DNA of 64,000 nt from Cryptomeria japonica. Its lineage: Eukaryota; Streptophyta; Pinopsida; Cupressales; Cupressaceae. The stretch's first letter is position 1. Each line of letters opens with the position of its first letter. The position numbers and the translations under genes are program-made. Positions 43,714 through 55,215 of this stretch are shown here, in pieces. The stretch is from NCBI RefSeq assembly GCF_030272615.1, contig NC_081414.1:6767001-6831000 (forward strand). Direction: 5' to 3'. The notes beneath the pieces were generated by a model that was not told the DNA's origin, did no database searches, and saw only the letters and a program-made list of their open reading frames with translations.

Positions 43714-44279
43714 TATTGTGCCTTGCACACACTCCCCGTCGTCGACAGGGTTCCCCCCCCTTTCTTGTTTTTCTGTCTCCTCCTCACTCGGGTCCTGAGT
43801 GGGAAGTTCTGGTAATTCGTAGAGAGATGATGCAGCAGCTAAGAGTTTAAATGTTGAGAAGATGACTAGCCTAAGTTCTAGGTACTGGAGTATTTGCATC
43901 TTGAAAATGAGTAAGCAAAATTTTCACCGTATTCCAAAAAGAAATTATTTGTTTGTACTTCTCACACTATACCAGTAACCAAATTATAGCAAATACAACT
44001 TTATTACCATATTAAGAATTTTGAAGTTTGTAACTTTTTTGAATAGTGAAATTAGAAATCCAAATTATTGCTGGTAGTATTAACTGTTATATCATCAACT
44101 ATGAATTTGAATCATGATATATTTATTGCTGTTATACTACAGTTGTTGGTGTCACTGTTGTCATGATTAATTTAGTTGTTATAATATTGTCATGATATAT
44201 TGCCTTTATATGCTGTCATGACATATTTAACAGTCTTTTTTTATTGTTATGAAGTATTTTTTTAAACCTTATAAAAAAT
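43714..44279. other. No gene seen
   Basis: A/T-rich; the minus-strand ORF over 43648-43899 overlaps the hairpin arm and has no recognised motif. Confidence 0.45.
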
Positions 44280-44604
44280 TGCTTCTTTTTTGAAGGGGAT
44301 GCTTAGCCATCCTTGTGACAGTCAAGGGACGTCTAAGACATCCCCGACTACCTTGGGGATGGCTAGGCATCCCTAAATATTTCTTGCTGTCCCCGATTTT
44401 GGGGATACCTTTTGGGATGTTTCCAGTCTCTTTCATATTGGGGGAATGGCTAGGGGATGTCCCATAACATCTCCCCGTCTCCAAAATGTCTCAAGGGATA
44501 AGGTGTTGGCATTGTGTTGTTCACCAAGGACTGCAAAAGAGGAAAGAAATTTGAGAACCACTGATTCACCCCCTCCCCCTCTCAGTGGTGCATTGTGTCT
44601 AACA
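44280..44604 (+). repeat. Copia LTR 3' portion with GGGGATG repeats
   Basis: It ends ATTCACCCCCTCCCCCTCTC followed by GTGTCTAACA. Upstream, GGGGATG, TAGCCATCC and TAGGCATCC words recur on both strands, giving local foldback potential. Confidence 0.5.
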
Positions 44605-46469
44605 TAAGGATGGGGGTATGAAGGGTGGTGCATGTCCCCATGTAACGCAGCTTTTTACTTGGTGCAAAATTTATTTAATTTTATGATCCAAAGGACCTAG
44701 AAGTCAAAATTCTTCATCAGCATAGAAATCATCCAGTTGTCAGCAAATCAAACAGGTGGTCTCTGCACGGAGAAACTTTGAAACTGCCAGGTCAACTGAA
44801 GGAGCAATTTTGAAACTGCCACAACAATTTCATGATAATAACGGGTGAAGATGAAACCACTTCTCTACACAAATGGATTGTCTCACCCTAATAACATGAA
44901 TTATGGAATTTGAAGCAAATATTCTGAATTTTTAATTCCAATTCTACTTCTAGGTCTTTCTAGTGCACAAGGACACCCCAAAATCTATATAAAGTATTAA
45001 AGACAATAAGAGGTTGAATTGGATCATCAAAAACTTGTCTGAGTGTTGTAGTGAAATTGAGGAGAATGCAGTTGTAGAAAACAACAGAGAACTGAGAGTC
45101 TGACAGTGAGCAAATGGCGCAGCCACCAGTTGTATCTACTCTCTGTACTTCTTTTGTGATTATTATTATTTTGTCAATGAGCAATTACTGCTACCAGCTA
45201 ATTTTTCCTCTGCATGGGGTTTTCTAGGTTAAATTTCAGAGTTTTGTGTGGTGAAATTCACTAATTTCTACACTTACTTTCAAAATTACAAAACATTCTA
45301 TCCTTTAAGGCTCTCTAATTGCTCAAATAAGTAGGACAGTAGTTTGAATTCATGTTCTAGTAAATTCTACAAGATTTTTCTTAGAAATAACAAATCAGTT
45401 TAGTATTAGAGAAATTTGCTAATCTTTGGGAATTGGGAAAATGGTTTTGGGTGATAGTGAATAGATCTTCAAAGAACAAAAAGTTGCTAGCTTGCAATCT
45501 GGAAATCACTACCCAAAAGTGGAATCAAGAAGTAAGAATGAAAGGAGATTTGAAAGCCCAAGTAGTCAACTTCAAGGGCCAAATGGAGAGAATGGTGATG
45601 AATCAAACTTGGATCGGCCAACAACAAGAACATACGACACAGCAGCAAAGAAAAATGGTCCAAGAACAGACATCTATTGGTTCTTTGGTGAGAACTCTAG
45701 CCAAGAAGTTTGGCATATAAGACAATGGAGGGGATGATTTTGACAAAGAAGCATTCTTGGAGGAAAGTCCATTGGAAGCAAGAAGGTAAAAACTAAGCAA
45801 AATTCATTTAAAGTTCAAAAAAAAAATTGAAATTAAATCATTTTAACGACAACTAAATGCGGAAATTTAGATTCCTACATAAAAGAAATGCATGTCTATT
45901 TTAGTGTGCATAATGCAAGTGGGGCACAAAAGATTTCTTTTGCACGTCTCAAAATTTCCAGTTGTTGACTTATATGAAGGAAAAGTTATTTAGCATCTTT
46001 GGAAATGACGAAAAAAAAAATTATGTCTAGTTGGGAAGAGTTCAGCAATTGATGACTCTTAGGTTTTTATTTTGTCTTTTTAAAGAGAACTTAAGATTGA
46101 ATTGTATGAGGAAACCCTCTCTTGAAATTCTTATAGTAAGCTCCCTGATTTAAACTACACCTAAATTCTAAACAATAAACAAGTTTGCAACTTATACACA
46201 CTTTACAATTTTATCAGATTTTTTATAATATGGAGATTTGCATGAAAATGAAAAACCTGAAACCAAATCATAGCTATCCTTTTTATCTTGGAGGTATAGA
46301 GCACAAGACTTGAAAAGTTCTTTATCTCACAACGTGCATTTTTTGTTATGCAGCTGACCAATAATATGAACTGAAAATAAATGCTTTCCATTAGTTAAAA
46401 TAGAGAGAAATGGAGTTACATCAACAACAGGATTTAAATGAAATCTAGTGCAATATTGAAGGTAGCAAC
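44605..46469. other. Unassigned sequence with weak ORFs
   Basis: A TATATAAA word lies near 44984. Two overlapping plus-strand ORFs at 45433-45737 (Gln- and Lys-rich in one frame) resemble neither a known gag nor a host exon. No gene is called. The last five bases, GCAAC, are the target duplication of the next element. Confidence 0.35.
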
Positions 46470-46681
46470 TGAAATAATAATTTATTGTTCGAAATTTACA
46501 AAGGAGATGAGAACTCCTTAAATAGAGAGTACAAATGATGTTTCTATAAAAGAAACGATCCAGAATGAAAGACAGAAAGGAAACTTCCTAAAACTGACTA
46601 AATGATGAATGACAAAAAGGAAACTTCCTAAAACTAACTAGATGACCATTACATGCTAAATATTACAATATTACTATAATA
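46470..46681 (-). repeat. 3' LTR of the small copia derivative
   Basis: 212 bp. It is longer than its partner because a roughly 40-bp piece with AGGAAACTTCCTAAAACT is duplicated in tandem. On the minus strand the polypurine run AAGGGAGGG precedes it. Confidence 0.85.
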
Positions 46682-46734
46682 CCCTCCCTTAATGGCCATA
46701 CTACTAACTACCCTATAGAAGACTTGACATAATC

Positions 46735-46935
46735 TGTAGGTCATTTGACCACGAATGCAAAGAAAGATAACTCCTCTTCAAAATGCTCTGCAACATGAGC
46801 CTGCTGCTGAGACCCTCCCTGATTGGACTTCTGATCAGCCAACCGCTTTCTACAGAACCTCTAGATATGACCAAGTTTACTACAATCCTTTCAACATGAT
46901 GTTGGGTAACAAAGCTATCCCTCCCTTTATCCAGA
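46735..46935 (-). pseudogene. Copia nucleocapsid remnant
   Basis: The minus-strand frame contains a decayed CCHC knuckle (KDCSKLGHI, then RFC), then RKRLADQKSNQGGSQQ and VAEHFEEELSFFAF. This parallels the 31587-33930 element after its knuckle. It stops and joins directly to the PPT. Confidence 0.7.
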
Positions 46936-47602
46936 GACATTGAGATCAACTTCTCAAAAAACTTCACAGGTTTGGAAAACCATGATTTTGCCAAAAATCA
47001 TCAAAAGAAGCAACACCCATGACTTGTAAAAAAATACTCAAAAAAACTTTTGCAAAGGAACACCATTCGTCCTAGAAACCCTAGGTGCGACCCAAAACAA
47101 GCTGCAAGAAACCACAATTTTGTGGAAAAAAATGTCACACCCTTGATGTGATGTAAAATCACACACGATTTTGTGAAAAGGTCAGCAAAAACCTTCATTT
47201 TGTAAAAAATACAATAAAACTGCATGACCATGATTTTTAGGAAAATATCATACAAAACCCTCGGTTTTTATGAAAAAAATATGCAAAACCCTTACATGAT
47301 TTTTTGTGGCAAAAAATCAGGAAAACCCTCCGACAGAGAAAGAACCCATGAACAGAAAGATGGCCAAAAACCCTTCAGCAAACGCCTTAAAAAATCTTCA
47401 ATAAAATCCTCAATTTTTTTCTAAAAATTTCTCACAAAAAATTCAAAAAAAACCATGATTTTATTTAAAAAATTGTCAAAACATTTGAAAAACTTTTAGG
47501 TAACAACACAGTTTTTCATAAAAAATCATATAAAACTTCTAGAGATAAATTCCAGGTAAAATACCCATAATTTTTTTTAAAAACATGTCAAAAAAAACCT
47601 AA

Positions 47603-47617
47603 CACGCTCTAATACCA
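47603..47617 (-). other. Primer-binding site
   Basis: The minus strand reads TGGTATTAGAGCGTG beside the LTR, the initiator-Met type with one change. Confidence 0.8.
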
Positions 47618-47787
47618 TGAAATAATAATTGATTGTTCGATATTTACAAAGGAGATGAAAACTCCTTATATAGTGAATACAAGTGATGTTTCTATAAAAG
47701 AAATGATCAAGAACAAATACAGAAAGGAAACTTCCTAAAACTAACTAGATGATCATTAAAACTAAATATTACAATATTACTATAATA
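47618..47787 (-). repeat. 5' LTR of the small copia derivative
   Basis: 170 bp, matching 46470-46681 without the internal duplication. It ends at the target copy GCAAC. Confidence 0.85.
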
Positions 47788-48057
47788 GCAACTCCTTAAA
47801 AGCATACAAGAAGAGAACACGAGATGAGCATGAATCTTCTTATTATTGATTTATCAAATCTCACAACACAACACAATAATCTAACTTCACAGTTTGAATG
47901 AAAACTTTTTCAACATAAGTCTTGCATAAACTCTCACTACAAATTGTGTGCTCAGGGGGACTTACTTATAAGCTCATCAAAGGTTTTGTCTAAAAATATT
48001 GCGGGTGATGGAGATAGCAAATTCTGTAATGCTTTTTGCCTACAATTGTTCCATTTA

Positions 48058-51000
48058 TGTCATGTTCTCACCATAAACACACTCACTTTCGTAAGCAAGA
48101 AGGAAATAACAAATAAATCTAGAAATTGATTTCTATCGGTCAGAAAAATTGTCTTACTAGTAAGACTTCACAAATTTTATAATGAAGCCCGATTTAAGAA
48201 GCGCCAATCTAACACCCATACCGTCTCCAAGCAAGAAGAAAATAGAAATGGATAAATAAAAAGACACATGATCAGCGATTTGCTAGGGGAAAAAAAGCAG
48301 AAAACAATTAGTAAACTTACATTAATAAACATTAACTTGTTGATTAGTCAATGGTTTGCTTAGGAGACAACATAAACAGTAACGATTCCTAATGAAGAGG
48401 CATCGAGTAATTTGAAGAGACATCACACTTGCAAATGTTGCAACCCTACGTCTTCTCTTGAAGGCTATATGTAATGTCCACTTTTGGGATTCCCCTTAAT
48501 TTAGTCCTGAAACAACAATTCTACTTAAAACGAGAATTGTAATACATTTATAAATATAGTTTAATTGATTCTAAAGACATCTTATTATAAAAATTTAAAT
48601 CATGATGCTAAGAATAATTTTAGAAGATGGAACTTATCTTGATAACTTTCTCTGACTTATGCTGATCCTAAACCTCCCATAAACTGATTACCATCTCCTT
48701 ACAAACTGCTCAGGCTCTTCACTATCTCCTCCTATATTATATATTGATTTTCATATACTCAGAAATCTCTCATTGCACATAACCTTTTATCTTGGCATCT
48801 CTAGTTATATAGTGGTTAATGTCTCAGATGGCTTTATTGATGTCCTCCGTTGATATGTCATTGCAGACTATGCTGCAAGTTACCTCTCACTGTTTGTAGC
48901 ATTTTCTGATATATCGATTTTAATATGTTGTATGTTCTCTTCTCAATCGCTTATAGCAATGATGTAGATTTGTTGTTTCTGGTTAGACTCTTGAAGTATG
49001 CAATGATCTCCTCAATTATCGCTTATAGTGATACGGTAATTGCTATATCTGATTTGGCTCTATCGATGTGCAATAAGCTTAGTAATGGTCTAATATGACC
49101 TTCGATCTATATATGAATGCTTTCCTGACATATGTGTTTTTGTAGCGATTCTATATGATCTCCAGATATGGATGCTTGCCTGATTGATCTTGTGAATTAT
49201 TGCGATTCCCAAGGCGCTGTCTGATATGTATTGCTGGAAAATATGTGCCCAAAAGACAAGGGGCTATTTCCTCAATAAAAGCGAATCCACAAAGGATGAA
49301 ATAAGAAATAAAAATATCCCATGATTATTCTGGAAATGAATGCCGATCCACATTAAATATCTTGTGGTATTGCATGCTTGCATACATGTCCTTCCTTGAT
49401 TCGTATCTATTCATTATTTATACAAATCATACTTTTCCGTCTAACTAATTGCTGTCTAATAGTCAATCAATTAATCAATGGCTGATTGGATTTGTTTAAT
49501 GAATAATATAACCTTAATCACACCCTTGCACATCCCCGCGTCTTTTTGATGCTTTTGATTAATTTATGGAGATTGCATTAGTATGAAAGTGCATTTCAAG
49601 TATATTCATTGTCATTGATAAGGGTCCTTTCCTTGTATCATGTATTCTTTATGTTTGCTCGCCCTCTATTCTGCAATCGAACTTAATCAATCTCCTATCA
49701 GGTTTCAACATTTACATAGTGGCTCATTGTGTGGTTCGTATTTCACTTAAAAAGAGTTTGGAAGGACTTTATATTGTTGCAAGGGAGACCATTCTGACAT
49801 GCGTCAGATCTGGTCTGCCACGAAGATTACCATGTGATATGCTGGACACTTATAAATAGCAACAGCAATCAAGCTCAAGCAACTGGTGAGTTGAGTTTCT
49901 TGGGTTCTTCCTGATGATATCCAGATTGTAGCATATATGTTTCATGTTTGGCCAAAGAGTAAACATCTCTTTCTTCTTCTATCAAACTGCTTCACATTCA
50001 TCATTTAATAATCTTGATTATTCTCAATACATCGTCATCAAACAATTTGGTTTCAATTGCATCAACTTATTATAAAGATAATACAAGGAGCTTTCTCAAT
50101 ATCAACAATATTTTATGAGGTTCAGTTTGGGGACATCACACCATAAAGGGCAGAATTATCATATGGAAGAAGGCATGGAAGGGAATGAGAAAAGCAAACT
50201 TATATATAGAATTAGCATTCGTGAGGGATATCAACAAGGATCAAAATCATTATAATTTGCAACTGCATTCGTCAGATCAGATAAGAGATATATATCGACA
50301 GCAATTAATAGCAGAATTCTAACATAGACTGGTATGCATAGAAATACAAATATGTTTGATGTATATATATACTGGTATACATATGAATATAGTTATATAT
50401 TATGAAAGATAAAATATTTGTTATAAATACATATTTTTTGTTTAGGTAGTGAATAAGGGAATTCATGGATTTATTTATATTAATATAATTCTTGGTTTAA
50501 TCTATATTCTTTTCCAAATAGCAGAATGAGTAAGGTTCGCAAGGAAACATATTAGGGAAAGGTGATACAGGTTCTCACAATGTAAGTACGCCAACCCATG
50601 TTGGATGGATGGGAGTTATTGCCACTCAAGGCCAAGGGGGGTCTGAACACGCCCTTGGGCTTGCTTGTGATGAATAGTTTTTCCAAATGCCCTAACATGC
50701 TCTCCTCTCTAATCTCTACTATGATTGGTTACTAGAAAAGAAATTATGGATTAGATTCAAATGTAGTTGTTATTTATCATTTCATTGAATGTTAATTGTT
50801 CATTTACACTTAAAGTTCAAAAGGCTATTGCGTGATTTATCTAAATAGATTAAGATGATTGTTGATATATATGCACTTATATTTGTTGGATCCCTAACCC
50901 TAATAGAAATAATTGGTCTTATGAATTATATTTTAAATATTGTCTAGCAATCAAGCCAGGATTTATATTGATAAAGAAATTTTATTGGTAAAGATATAAT

Positions 51001-51067
51001 TCTAACTATATCACATCTCTTATTTTAAGTGAACTTGTGATTTTAGGGCAATATTTAGGATCATCAC
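48058..51067 (+). repeat. 5' LTR of the minisatellite element, split by a solo LTR
   Basis: It starts TGTCATGTTC and probably ends GGATCATCACA. About 20 bp separate that end from the primer-binding site, which is longer than usual, so the end is uncertain. A TATA word, TTATATATAG, lies near 50190. Confidence 0.45.
48470..50140 (+). mobile_element. Solo LTR (1671 bp), TGTAATGTCC...GGGACATCACA
   Basis: The ends are near-inverted (TGTAATGTCC against TGTGATGTCC). The flanks CTATA and CCATA agree at four of five bases, a plausible aged target duplication. No internal domain. Gypsy-type LTR. Confidence 0.6.
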
Positions 51068-51086
51068 AAAAAGAGCATATTAAAAT

Positions 51087-51099
51087 TGGTATCAGAGCC
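51087..51099 (+). other. Primer-binding site
   Basis: TGGTATCAGAGCC, the initiator-Met tRNA complement. Confidence 0.75.
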
Positions 51100-51227
51100 T
51101 TAAACCTACCCTACGGGACAAACATACTTAACTACCACACAATTAGGGTTAACTATTCAACCCTTTTCTTAAGTGAATCAAAATCAAATAGGCCAACATT
51201 GCACTTGTCTATGCGTGTGACTTTCAA

Positions 51228-51960
51228 ATGTTTGCTTCATGCTTGGCGTGTATTTATATGGCTTCATGTCCTACATGTATTTATACTTCACTTCTTGCAT
51301 GTACACTTCATGCCTTATGTGTATTTACATGTATTACTTCATGCCTTGAGTGGATGCTTCATGCCTTACATGTATGCTTCATGCCTTGCGTGTATTTATG
51401 TATATTGATTCATGCTTTACATGCATGCTTCATGCCTTACGTGCATTTATGTGCATGCTTCATGCATTACACATATTTATGCGTATGCTTCATGCAAATT
51501 GTGTGTACACTTCACACCTTCATTTATATGACTCACACCTTACATGTATTCATGTGTATACTTCATGCTTTACGCCTTAAATGTATTTATGTGTATGATC
51601 CATACCTTACATGTATTCATGTGTACATATCATGCTTTATGCCTTACGTGTATTCGTGTGTATGATTCATGTCTTACATGTTTTCATGTGCATACTTCAT
51701 GCTTTACGCTTTATGTTTGTTCATGTGTATGATTCATGCCTTACGTGTATTCATGTGTATACTTCATGCTTTGTGTGTTTTACAAGATATATTTCAGCAC
51801 GTTTACTCCATGTGTGTTTTATATGTGTACCTTTCTCATGTATGCTAGTGTATTGTATGGATGCTTTGTATCTTACGTGATTGCCCAATGTTTGTTATAC
51901 TTTCGGAATGATTACTTCAAATGTGTGTGCCTTCCTAATGTATGCCTTATGTCTTGAATA
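51228..51960 (+). repeat. CATG-rich minisatellite
   Basis: Imperfect tandem units of about 20-36 bp built from TTCATGCCTTACGTGTATT, TATGTGTATGCTTCATG and similar words. All three plus frames stay open because the repeat lacks stops, giving spurious Cys/His/Met-rich ORFs. Confidence 0.85.
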
Positions 51961-53609
51961 TACTTCATCGCGTTTGATGTGTTTTCAGCAAGTTATTCCA
52001 TGTGTTCTCTATGAGTACTTATAACTGTTCTTGCATTCAAACTAAAATGGGGTGCATGTTTTAGATTATCAAGGTCCTCCTTTCTGCGAACATGAGTCTC
52101 ACAATCCCCCTAATATTAGTAAGACACTAGTAAGAACAACATAGGGATTGTTGAACATAACAAAATCTACAGGGTGTATGCCAAAGGATAGGAAGGAAGA
52201 ATGTGTGAGAATACAAACGCTCAAACACCATGAAGTGGTGATGTAAGAACTTCATGAGTATAATAAGTTGCGTATAAATTGTCAGGAAACGTGTTGAGAT
52301 TAATAACCATTCTATTCATGTGAGGAGCGGGCCATAATAACAGTACCATCCTCTAGCACACACTTGTGACAAGTTTACAACACAAAACTAAAACTTATAT
52401 TGATAACCTTGTCGTTAATTAGTCCAAAACAATGAACTAACAAACCGCTCAAACCCCAACTTAGGTATAAGAGGCTTGGTAATTCAGCCATGTCCCAGAA
52501 ATCAACATGAAATAAAGTACTCATCAATAGCTAGACATTAGAGAAATCAGGTACACTCTCCAATCATCTTCTAGACCTATTTAATCAGGAACAGACCATC
52601 CTTCATGCTCTCTAATTGGTACAGCCTCTGTACATTTTTGAGAAATTTATCTCACCAATTGTCATAAAGTTTCTCAAGAAACCTAGACATATCTGAATAC
52701 CTATCATAAACAATATTTTTCATATCACAAACTACTTATCACACATAATGAACCATCACAAGACCATAATCAAGAATTGAAACAATTAGTAAAGCCTAAT
52801 AAAGTACGGAGCATGATTGAACATAGCTATGTCAAAGATTCTTTACAAAAATTTAAAAATCAAATTCTTAACATTCTACCCTCTCTCAAACAATTGTGTT
52901 AAGGTACAACTACGATATAAACAAATGAAATTCAGTAAACATATTCCTAACCTCATAAGGTCTCCGTTTTATGGTGTATAGTTAAGCATTACCCTTTCAC
53001 CTTTGGGCTATACTCTTACCTACTATACCTACCATAGCTCTTTCATGTATGGTACGATCAATCATAAATAAGGGAACTATAACGCATTTATGGACAAAAA
53101 GATGTATTGGCTATCAAACAATGCTTTCATCCAAACTAGTATTATTAGATTCCTACAACCTATGAAGAGATTCTATTGTAGAATAAAAAATTATCCATTG
53201 AGGAAATAGGGAATCAATCTTATAAGACAAGTGATATCATCTACGAGGCATCACCTTAATGACCTATGTTTTGCATCTTGGATGAGAAGGCAAAAAGACA
53301 AACATTAATAGGAAACATCGTCATTAAAGTCATAGATGTGTTTCATACTTCTAATCCTCATCTTAATATATAAGTTCTTGCATTAACATTGCGCAGACCA
53401 TTTACAAAGTGATGCGAAGTGAGGATGAGAGAAAATTATCTCCAACTCGAAATTTTGTTGTTACAAGTTCAAATTTGCAACTTAAGGTAATATCAGGGTT
53501 ATGAAAGCTAATTATATCACAAGGAGGATGTAAAAGACTACGAATCTCCAAGGGTTAGTTTAGGGACCCTCGCATTGAAAAAATTTGGTTAAAATTGTCA
53601 TTGCTTGAG
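51961..53609. other. No gene seen
   Basis: A/T-rich interior of the minisatellite element. No protein motif was found on either strand. Confidence 0.5.
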
Positions 53610-53899
53610 GACAAGCAATCTCGGGAAGAGCAGACTGTCATGTTCCCACCATAAACACTCTAACTTACATAAGCAAGAAGGACATGTAGAGGGCTCTGAC
53701 GTGGCCAAGAGTGCAAGAGAAGCACCGGAACATGGTCGAGAGCGAACCAGCCCTGTCAGGTTCGCAGCATACGGTACATACTAACATAGAATGATGGTGA
53801 CTCCTCAACGAGTCTGAGCCTGGAAAGGTAGAAGCTCCCAAAGTTCTTAGGGAAAGGATTGGAGGATCCAGTACGACATCATAAGACATGCAAGACCAT

Positions 53900-54249
53900 A
53901 TAGATGGTTAGTCGTCAGGAAGATAAGGATTATTCGCTAAGGGCATTCCTTGCCACACTACAAGGGGTGGCCATTGATTGGATCACTGAATTGGATTATG
54001 AACATACTGAATCCTGGGAAAAATTGAAGTAGGTATTCCAGGAAGAGTTTAAGTTGTTGCGGGATGACAATGAAATTGTGGCGGATATCTATAATACCAA
54101 ACAAGGGAAAAATGAAAATGTACAAGCTTACAATCGTAGGCTCAAGGAGTTGTTGGGTAAAATGGAAAACCAACCAGCCAATGGGCTAAGAAATGATGGT
54201 TCATCGAAGGGTCGATCCTCTCTATGAGGAACAAAATGAAGGTGGTACC
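53900..54249 (+). pseudogene. Gypsy gag fragment
   Basis: One frame reads AFLATLQGVAIDWITELDYE, then SWEKLK, a stop, FQEEFKLLRDDNEIV, TKQGKNENVQAYNRR and LKELLGKME. This is the pattern of a Retrotrans_gag domain. It is ended by the LTR start of G2 at 54250. Confidence 0.6.
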
Positions 54250-55070
54250 TGTTGGTGTACTATCATATACTGAACATTAGAATAAAATATCCAAGGATAC
54301 TCTATCCTCTCCTGAACAAAATCACTACTTGTGCCAAGATTGCGAGAAAGACCACAAGGCGACTCCAAGGTCTATATGTGCAAACGGGCGACTTTATGCG
54401 GATAGCTTCCTTGGTAGTGTGCTGAATTACAAAGGGGACTTACGCTCAAAAAGATCATTCACAAGCTAAGACTTAAACGAATTTAACAATAACTGCTCTC
54501 TTTTTTTTTTGAATATCAGATTTTAGACTTCTTCAAAAAAAGGATAAAAAGGATAAGGGTTCAGGAGTTCTATGCTACTTCTAAGTTATTCCCATGAACT
54601 CAAGAAACAGTAAAAACCGGGTGAAACCAATAACGACACTTTGTTTCGCCACACTTGGACAACTACGCAAAGCGGGTGCAATCTTCTAGGGTTGTGCTTA
54701 AGATTTTCATACTTATGAATAATACCAACAATTGAACAATATTACTCAAAGTAGAAGTTAAGCATCCACATCAAAAGCTCAGGCTAACTTTACACATTGA
54801 ACGAAAATCGTCCATCCAAAGAAAGTATGAGCAAAAGTTTCACCAATCTAAACTACCAAATCCCTTATTCATCTAACAACTTCAAAGCAAATTACTTTAA
54901 GCAAATCTATTCTATTCTATTCTATTGTAGAAGAAAGATACGCAATCATGCAACCACTTAATAACAAGAAGATTTCAAGGCAAATACTTGCAAATTAACT
55001 TTTATTATTCAAATAGCTCTAAGCAACAATTTCATAAATCTCTCCACAACCATGAAAATGAGAGAGAGAG

Positions 55071-55078
55071 TTTATATA
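55071..55078 (-). promoter_or_regulatory. Putative TATA box of G2
   Basis: The minus strand reads CTCTATATAAACTCTC, an excellent plant TATA match, about 140 bp downstream of the ORF stop and about 0.82 kb from the LTR end. Confidence 0.5.
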
Positions 55079-55215
55079 GAGTTCTGAAAAATGAATGAAT
55101 GGTCGAGACCAATCTAAGATCAACGGTCAAGATTAAAACACAACCCTAGATAGAGTTTCTAAAAATAAAACTAGAGACAAATGCATGTTGGACAAGTGGT
55201 GTAGTTAGCCATCTC

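Larger units (their letters stand above)
46470..47787 (-). mobile_element. Small copia deletion derivative with TA...CA LTRs
   Basis: Two LTRs flank 936 bp, and GCAAC is duplicated at 46465-46469 and 47788-47792. On the minus strand the LTRs begin TATTATAGTAATATT and end ATTATTTCA, so the ends are TA...CA, not TG...CA. The interior keeps a primer-binding site, A/T-rich leader, the gag zinc-knuckle region and a PPT, but lacks protease, integrase, reverse transcriptase and RNase H. The element is non-autonomous. Confidence 0.85.
48058..53685 (+). mobile_element. LTR element with minisatellite interior
   Basis: TGTCATGTTC(T/C)CACCATAAACAC occurs at 48058 and again at 53636. A primer-binding site lies at 51087, and a chromovirus-like purine end (GAGGACAAGCAATCTCGGGA) precedes the second copy. 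The interior (51100-53635) has no readable pol gene. The second LTR is cut after about 50 bp. A solo LTR is nested in the first LTR. Confidence 0.55.

Noticed and set aside
45433-45737. Overlapping ORFs considered as a gag or a host exon
   Set aside because: No zinc knuckle, no gag motif, no splice-site support; low-complexity Gln/Lys composition only.
51037-51957. Overlapping Cys/Met/His-rich ORFs in all plus frames
   Set aside because: They lie wholly in the CATG-rich minisatellite, and simultaneous openness of three frames is a composition effect.
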